A stretch of DNA of 64,000 nucleotides from Stenopsyche tienmushanensis (taxonomy: Eukaryota; Arthropoda; Insecta; Trichoptera; Stenopsychidae), in NCBI GenBank assembly GCA_008973525.1, contig WACJ01000301.1, positions 310,001 to 374,000 on the forward strand, given 5' to 3'. The notes beneath the pieces were generated by a model that had not been told where the DNA came from, made no database searches, and worked only from the letters and a program-made list of their open reading frames with translations. Shown one piece after another: positions 57,260 to 64,000 of the stretch (position 1 is the first letter of the stretch; the number at the start of each line of letters is the position of its first letter). The translations under genes were made by a program, and so were the position numbers.

Positions 57260-60200
57260 AATCTGTCATTTCGTAATACGAGTAGTATGTCTGCATATTA
57301 CAAGTTATGTCCTTCGAGAATGTTGTTTCGAATACACTTCCAATTAATATTAATTTTTATTTTAGCAATTAAATCTATGTTTAATAACAAGAATCAAGCC
57401 TTTTGCGACCTTCGATCGTCGATAAATTTTCTTTATAATATTTAATACGCAGTATAAAAAAACCTTCTGAGAATTTGTGCGTTATTGATCCTTGGCATTT
57501 TAATATCAGTATAAAACATACACCCAGTATAAACATATTATTCATTTGCAATGTGGTCAAGGTTATATGAAAAATATTTTTTAAAATTGATTAACCGAAA
57601 ACAATACATTGATGTAAAAAAAATCAATGTCATAAATCATAAAGACGCTATTTTACATGTTGGGATCGGAAAAATCACATAAAGAAATTATGTTATTTGG
57701 TGGCACGTTTGTCACACGAGGCGTGAGCAGAATTTTCGCAGACACCGATTATGACAATAACTGGAACACAATAATGATAGGATTTGGCTTTTTTCTAATT
57801 TCTTCTGTATTTCGAGTCGAATTACACATTCGCACGATTCTGGTATTGTTTTTTAGATGCCAAAGTCACGTTTGGTGTATTCATTGCCGCCGATGAAAGT
57901 ATGAGCATGGGCATGATATTAAAGTCACGCAATCCTAATCGACTCTGTCCATCAGTCCAAAACCAATAGCAATTCATTATATCGAGTCATTTTGCTACAA
58001 TAAAAAAATATGAATGTCACACGTATTGCACCACAATAATTAAGCTTCTCGTGGGCATGCTTAAGAGTCAAATCTGAATATAATATCTAAGTTTCGACGC
58101 TATTACAAGACATCTCGACCGTATTCGGCCTGAACATTAATCATGCCTTTTTTGTCATAAGATTAATATTCACGTTGACGTAACATTTGAATGTATTTGA
58201 GCCTTAACTGGAAAATGATGAGCTTCTAGATTGTTAAAATCTCATTACTCTAGTTTTTGTGTCGAGAGAATGCATTTCTACATCGTTATTTGTTCTCTCT
58301 TCTTTAATTTTTTGGTGAAAAGGAAATTAAAGCAAATAAAGTGGAACAAGACTTTTTTTAAAATACATTTGTTTATTACATAAAAGACATAATCTATTGA
58401 ATTTTTCGTCATAAATCTTATTTTTCTTAAATTTCTTAATATCCCACAATTATTACTAATAGCTCAACTGCACTGTTTCAGTTTAACGCCTTTATAATTA
58501 CACAGACTTGTGCTATTTTAGTGTCATGGAAAATTGTTGTTAATTATGAGTGTGTCCAGTATACTGGTTAACAGCTGCAGATTACTAGTGACATGACAAA
58601 TATTTAACAGTGCTGAAAGCAGCCAATAAACTAGTCATCTGTAAAGAATTTTCGAGTTTTTGCAATTCAAATTAGATACAGATCGCTCACCTCTTAGTGT
58701 TGATACGAACTTCAATGTTAATATTATTTTAAGAAAATCAGATAATTTACACATTATAAAACACAAATTTGGGATGTTAAATGTAATAATATCAGGTTTA
58801 GTCTAATTTTCTGACTCTGACAAATGATCTTAACCCAATTGTATCATACATATAAGGCAATATAAAAACCTCTTATGAATCTGAATGATTGGATTTGTAA
58901 ATGTGACCACATTTTTGGTCGACAGTAATCCTATGCTTACATATCTCTAAATCGTAATTTCTGTAATGAGATGATAAGAAAAATGCTATACCATTATTAA
59001 TAATTGATACATTAATAAAATTGGGACTCAAAGAAGGCGTGCGTGATCCAAAGCACGATATTCCAAGAGTACAGGTTTTCTTTGGCGTGCAATAAAGCGT
59101 CTATAAAACTACATTTCAACATAATTAATAAAGACGTTGAATGCTCAAAATCCTAGCACATTTATAGACAAAGCCGATATTTATATTTGCTTTAAATCCT
59201 ATGTGAATTTAACGTAAATTCTCTGTTGATTATTGTGAGTGAACCATGTCAAATGATCAAATATTATAACATTTTTTATTTGTTCAAAAATAGCTTGTTT
59301 CATATTAATAAATATTGTCATGTTACATACTTGTTTGAGGAACAATTGTTAATATTTGCTGGAAAAAATAGCAAAATAACAATGATTTTCTTGAGATAAC
59401 ATTGAATATTTAATTCGTAATATAACAAAAAGATCAATTCCATAATAATATAGATTAATTTAAATTTGTATCAATAATTGATTTTATTTGCAATAAATTC
59501 GCTTATTGAAATAGGACAAAAATCGAAAATAATTATTGTAAAAACGTTTTCATAGTATAACATTAACTTGTTTGACGACCTCGTATTTGTCGGTTGATTC
59601 TGGTTTATGTACTCGTCTATTGAGCAGTACTTGCCATTTGGACATAAGAAAGTGAATAGACGTTGTTAAGAACAAACGGAAGTGATGTAACTCAGCGACA
59701 GCGTCTAGGGCTCGTCTGCGAAACTGCGGATGTTAATCTCTAAGCTAAAAAGAGAAGTAGGAAGGAAAGACTTGTAGCATAACTATCATTTATGAGGAAT
59801 TGAAAAATAGCATAAATGCAACGATGGATAAACATATGACGATTTGCGTTCATGGTAAACGAACCGAATTAATCAGTGCTGAAGAAAAAATGTATTTCTT
59901 AGATCCGAAGCTTTTAGAAGCTACAAAATAAACCTTGTCTGAGAGACAACTTCTGAGGATGAAATGGTTCCTCATTCGAGTCTCGCAGTTGGATACTTTT
60001 ATCTGGAGACTAGCTGTTTTTTGTTCTTCTGTAATGATAAATGTCAATAAGGTTCGCAAGGAATTACGGAATACACAAAAAACTATTTTATAAAAATTCG
60101 TTAATGACATTTATGAACTAAACGCGATCGAATACCTGTTTTTTAATGTAATTAAAAATATATAAATATGACTTGCGAATGTTTGAGATTTTGCAATAAA

Positions 60201-60300
60201 ATAAGCTTCTTCTTTGTACACAGTGCAATTGCTATGAATCGAAATCAATTTAAACGAATAAATCAATAAAACTGAATTAAAGAATATAGCTTTGGTAGAC
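57260..60300. other. No supported gene
   Basis: A plus frame at 57657-57896 lies in less AT-rich sequence but has no upstream acceptor or recognisable domain. The remainder is AT-rich with chance frames, including the minus frames at 59850-60320. Confidence 0.4.
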
Positions 60301-60735
60301 CTAGTTGTTGCATTGGTCATTAATCACGGGTATACGATGGAGATTTTATAAGACTTATAAAAAGTGCACTTTCAGTTGCCAATGACTTGTGCCTTAATAA
60401 AATTGACTTTTTGTAGGCCATAAGTGTGTCTGCTCGCAAAGAAGTTAAACGATTTTCATCAAAAAAATATGATTACAGTTTTGATTGGGCCATCTAATTG
60501 GGTGAAATATTTTTTTACAAGTTCTTTGCCTGTTCGTTCAATTAAATCGTTTCAATTAATTTTTAAAGTTCGCCGTTCATCAATGACCAGATCAAACGTT
60601 AATGGTTTACTCAATTTTGGCTGTTAAATTATTGATACTGGATGCTTAAAAAATATGTAGCAAAAATTTCAAGCAATGAGTGATCATAGACGAATAGAGA
60701 AGACACAGGCATGCTCAGGTTATAATATATGAGGT
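60301..60735 (+). repeat. Local direct duplication copy 2 (partner 56516-56870)
   Basis: It carries the same ordered words as copy 1 and runs about 80 bases longer because of scattered insertions. The shared end part includes GC(A/G)ATGA.T.A.CATA and GACACG/GACACAGGCATGCTC. It has a 67-codon frame not preserved in copy 1. Confidence 0.65.
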
Positions 60736-62585
60736 TAGGCTGAAAACTAATGCACACATACTTTTAGAGCGCGAACAAAAACAAATAGCATGACCGATCA
60801 AAAGTATATTAAAGTACAGTTATTAAGTTTTAAAATTATATATTTATTTTTTAAAATATTCACCGTTAAAGCCAACATATTTCAGTGCAACCCATCATGC
60901 ACAGGTTTTATAGTATACGAATTATCCAACAATGAAACCGACGCGTTTCTTACTTAATAAAAATCACACTTTAAACAATAATATCATCTCAGAATTAGAT
61001 TCATGTCGATTAAAATTAAGTATAAAATCTTTATGCAAATATTTAAAATAATTGGTTTACAACTTTCTGATTTAGAGTTCCCGCCAGTTGAAAAAAAGTT
61101 CTTTCGAGAAAAACAAGTTTGAAAATAAAATTACCGAAAACGAAAATTTTAAGACAGTAATAAATGATATAAATTATCTAGCGGCTAATCAGCTATTCTA
61201 GTAACATATAGCAACTTTTTGTCTTCTTCTTATGCATAATTTTGAGCTTGCATCTCCTCTTTTTGAACTTTCTGAGCTTCCTTGGTCTCCGCTATTCTGT
61301 CGGTTAACGCGCTGCTCATTAATTTGCCGTACATAATTAAAGCTCTGAGAGCTAACAACTACTCTTAGCTCATTTATAATCATTACAAATGCTGAATTCC
61401 CTTCATTCAACAAGACAAAAAACCATAAATGCTACAACCTTGATTACTTTTAGGCCAGAATGTAGTTGATTTGGAGCCAATCGCCAAATGTTGAGTTGAA
61501 ATATTCGTTTACATTTTGCGTGTGACCACCTAAACATCTCTTTAGTAATTCATCTTTCAACAAATCTTATATACTGTTTTCTTTTCGAATAAAATTATAT
61601 TTTGACTTCCAACTTTCAACACATACTAAGAAGACCAATGCTAAAACTGATGATAACCGACGCTCTGTCGATACTATACTAACGCTTCTAGTACCTTCTA
61701 GTTAAGATCTCTATTCTAAGAATTTACAAATAAGGGTGACTGTAGATATCTCTTTCTTCTTTCATTTCCTTTTTCTTCCCGTAATACAGGGGTATAGAGC
61801 TAGGTAGTGAATAAGAGGCTACTGTGAGGCCACTCCGTACTCCAGCGTTCCATCGATTTGCGTTCACTATAGTGCCTATAAAACCGGAAAAAAATCGGAA
61901 TTTTGTTGTGAAACTTTGAAAACATATTCTTGAATAGTTTTACTAATAATTTATAAAATAAAAAATAAATCGATTTTTCGAACCGTCTAAACTAGTTTCC
62001 CCCCTTCCTTTTGATTTTATTAACTTATTTAATGATATAATGGAGTGTGCTATGCAATTCTATCTATATTTTACTCAGATAAAATGTAAATATTGCTATC
62101 AATTTGTGCATTGCTATTAATTTTTCATAATAATGAAAATGGATCAAAATATTTTTACTTTATATTAAACCTTTCGCCTGGGTTAAACGGGCCCCTAAAG
62201 TTCTCCAGGCACCCCCAAATTAATTTTAATTTACCACAGATTTATTTAGCAGTTAATAGATTGCCATAGAAACTACTATTGGAATATTATTAATAATATA
62301 ATTTAAAAAAACACTGGAATATTATTTAAATTGCAAAATTTCTGGCAGATGCTTCGTAATGAGCTCTATTCAATACATTTATTTTACTAATGCTTTTAGA
62401 TACAAATTTTTGCATTGGATCGTCATCAGTTCATCAGAATTAAATTGAGGAAATGCAATTTGAAGCAGGCACAATAGCAATAGAGAAGAAATGTGTTGCG
62501 GATATGCAGACATAAGAATGTACAGTAACGCATGCATTGGCCGTGCCCAGTTTCACTTTCGATGGCCACTCTCGCTGATGCCGCG

Positions 62586-62632
62586 ACTGGCACTGGCACT
62601 GGCACCAACACTGGCGCCGGCACCGACACCAC
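62586..62632. repeat. GC-rich (ACTGGC)n imperfect repeat
   Basis: ACTGGCACTGGCACTGGCAC followed by degenerate units (CAACACTGGCGCCGGCACCG). It creates Gly/Thr-rich or Ala/Pro-rich low-complexity in the overlapping frames (62532-62825 plus, 62632-62426 minus), which I treat as by-products. Confidence 0.7.
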
Positions 62633-63391
62633 TCACACTAATCCTCAAATACAACTTTGTCAGTCTCGATTACATTCCAACTCTGTATGTCACAAATCTA
62701 CACCCGATTTCGATACATTTACATATCCATTTTTAGTCGTCAAAGAATGCAAGCATTGCTTCCTAAACATTCACGTGTCATATCAGGATACGATCAGGAT
62801 CAATAAAAACTTTTTGTCCAATTAAAAAATCATTGACCTTAAGAATCCCGGTCACCATCTGCATACCGAATCGTTACGCCATTCGAAAGAAGAAATGTAG
62901 CAACGAATTCAAGTTTCTTCCGCGACCAGTCTATAATTAAAAATGTCATTTCTCAACTGCATTAATAAATTTGCATTAACGTTACGGGTTGGCTTTCCGG
63001 ATTTGCAAAAAATCTGGATGACAAAGTATGCGTTTTCATACGAGATTATTTAATCGTATTTCGAAATAACTGCTTAAAAACATTTTTATCACCCAAATAA
63101 CAAATTTTTCCACTATAATTTAACTCATTTTAGGCGAGCTGATGATTTTTTTGCATGATATTCCACAGATATTTGCACCACACATAATACATTTCCTTGG
63201 ACTAGTTAAACTGCATTTTCGTATCATTAAGTGCATTCAATTAAGGGTAATTAATAGTTGTAATTAAAAGAATCAACGGAAACAATAAATAGTAGAAGAC
63301 TAAAACTATGGTAGACTTTAACAGATATGGCCCCATTCTAAGGTATTATAGCAAAGAAGGTTATTGAAGTACAGCTTCCTTTCTCTACGTC

Positions 63392-63407
63392 ATATATATA
63401 TATATAT
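63392..63407. repeat. (TA)n microsatellite
   Basis: An uninterrupted run of alternating A and T. Shorter runs occur near 2205, 46150 and 50042. Confidence 0.85.
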
Positions 63408-64000
63408 CTTTATGTTAGGTACACAAAATATAATAAAAACAGATCGTGGCTTGGATATTGGAAAAGAACTTGAGGTTACGCTTGTCAAACAAAACAATGC
63501 AAAACCGACAAGTGAGCATTAGATTTGCAAGAATATAATTCCGTGGATAAATTCTAATCACGTTTATTTGGTTTCTGTAAAAGAATATCAAATTTATGAC
63601 TTAAAAATTAGGTTTCAGACGGATAAGCTCAGTCAAATCAATAGCATCCCTATGGTAGTATAGTGCAATAAAATTTACGTTCACTGGTGTTGTTATCCAA
63701 TAAATAGCAATTCTCACAGATATTTAAAATAAGTCGTAACTTTAAACACCTGTTTATGCGTAATTTAATAATTATGCGTACCAAATGTTAATATATTCCA
63801 TTTCTTATTGAATAAATGCAATATTTTCAGGGGAATTAAAGGATTTTTGGGCGTATTTGTAAATAGGACGTCTTCAATTCTGTACGAGTTTCTTAATTTG
63901 TTTACAATAAATCAATGGAATTCAATTACGAAAATATTTATAGTTTCAAGCTGTGGACATTATTTAAAATTGCATAATACGTCGTCAGGAGTAATACTAC

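Larger units (their letters stand above)
60740..64000. other. No supported gene to the end of the window
   Basis: Contains a GC-rich hexamer repeat (62586-62632), a (TA)8 tract at 63392-63407, and a less AT-rich patch at 61740-61880. The minus frame at 61198-61413 has no domain. No exon chain found. Confidence 0.45.

Noticed and set aside
62426..62825. Overlapping ORFs rich in Gly/Thr or Val/Pro
   Set aside because: They are by-products of the (ACTGGC)n repeat; no splice sites or domain support them.

Overview
This is an AT-rich, gene-poor stretch of an animal nuclear genome. It is almost certainly from an insect: the one clear gene has short spliced exons, a TATA box and a TCAGTC-type initiator spaced as in arthropods, and the transposon relics (mariner, Tigger/pogo, hAT, piggyBac-like) are typical of insect genomes. 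I cannot name the order or species. I see no bacterial features, rRNA, tRNA or CRISPR array, and most open frames in the window look like chance frames in AT-rich DNA.

Gene (about 4.7-10.7 kb, minus strand). I reconstruct one complete gene that no single ORF shows. It has a TATA/initiator promoter (10681-10716), a 5' UTR exon (10614-10684) and ten coding exons from 10248 down to 4749, predicting a 343-residue secreted protein. Every coding exon is a multiple of three and every intron between coding exons is phase 0. The protein has a signal peptide, two furin-type sites on separate exons (RYKR and RIRR, both followed by Gln), an acidic/serine stretch, and a run of short Gly-rich hydrophobic exons that open with GDG or GPG and end in small residues. 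I do not recognise the family. This exon-cassette secreted protein is the most interesting object in the window. A separate acceptor-plus-ORF at 4078 may be an alternative or foreign terminal exon.

Transposon relics. At 688-1896 a small piggyBac-like element (TTAA sites, matching ends) carries a nested, internally deleted mariner (998-1811, TA sites). A Tigger/pogo deletion derivative lies at 11190-12956; it keeps the CENP-B-type DNA-binding head and the acidic tail but has lost the DDE catalytic domain. A hAT relic with a perfect 8-bp target duplication is at 22745-23491. A second hAT family has a short fragment at 24760-25058 and a complete non-autonomous copy at 49435-50301, again with a perfect 8-bp duplication. 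A mariner 3' half is at 43434-43802. A Tigger DDE pseudogene (53777-54660) abuts a different TA-flanked element (54734-55697) whose 3' end recurs at 38255-38545.

Other structure. Two local direct duplications (45.94-46.31 kb with 51.47-51.78 kb; 56.52-56.87 kb with 60.30-60.74 kb), a 39-bp tandem duplication near 45.15 kb, a GC-rich hexamer repeat near 62.6 kb, and several GC-richer islands (28.05-28.33, 46.33-46.60, 57.12-57.25 kb) could be unannotated exons or conserved regulatory DNA. The rest, including about 10 kb between 25 and 35 kb, holds nothing I can support as a gene.
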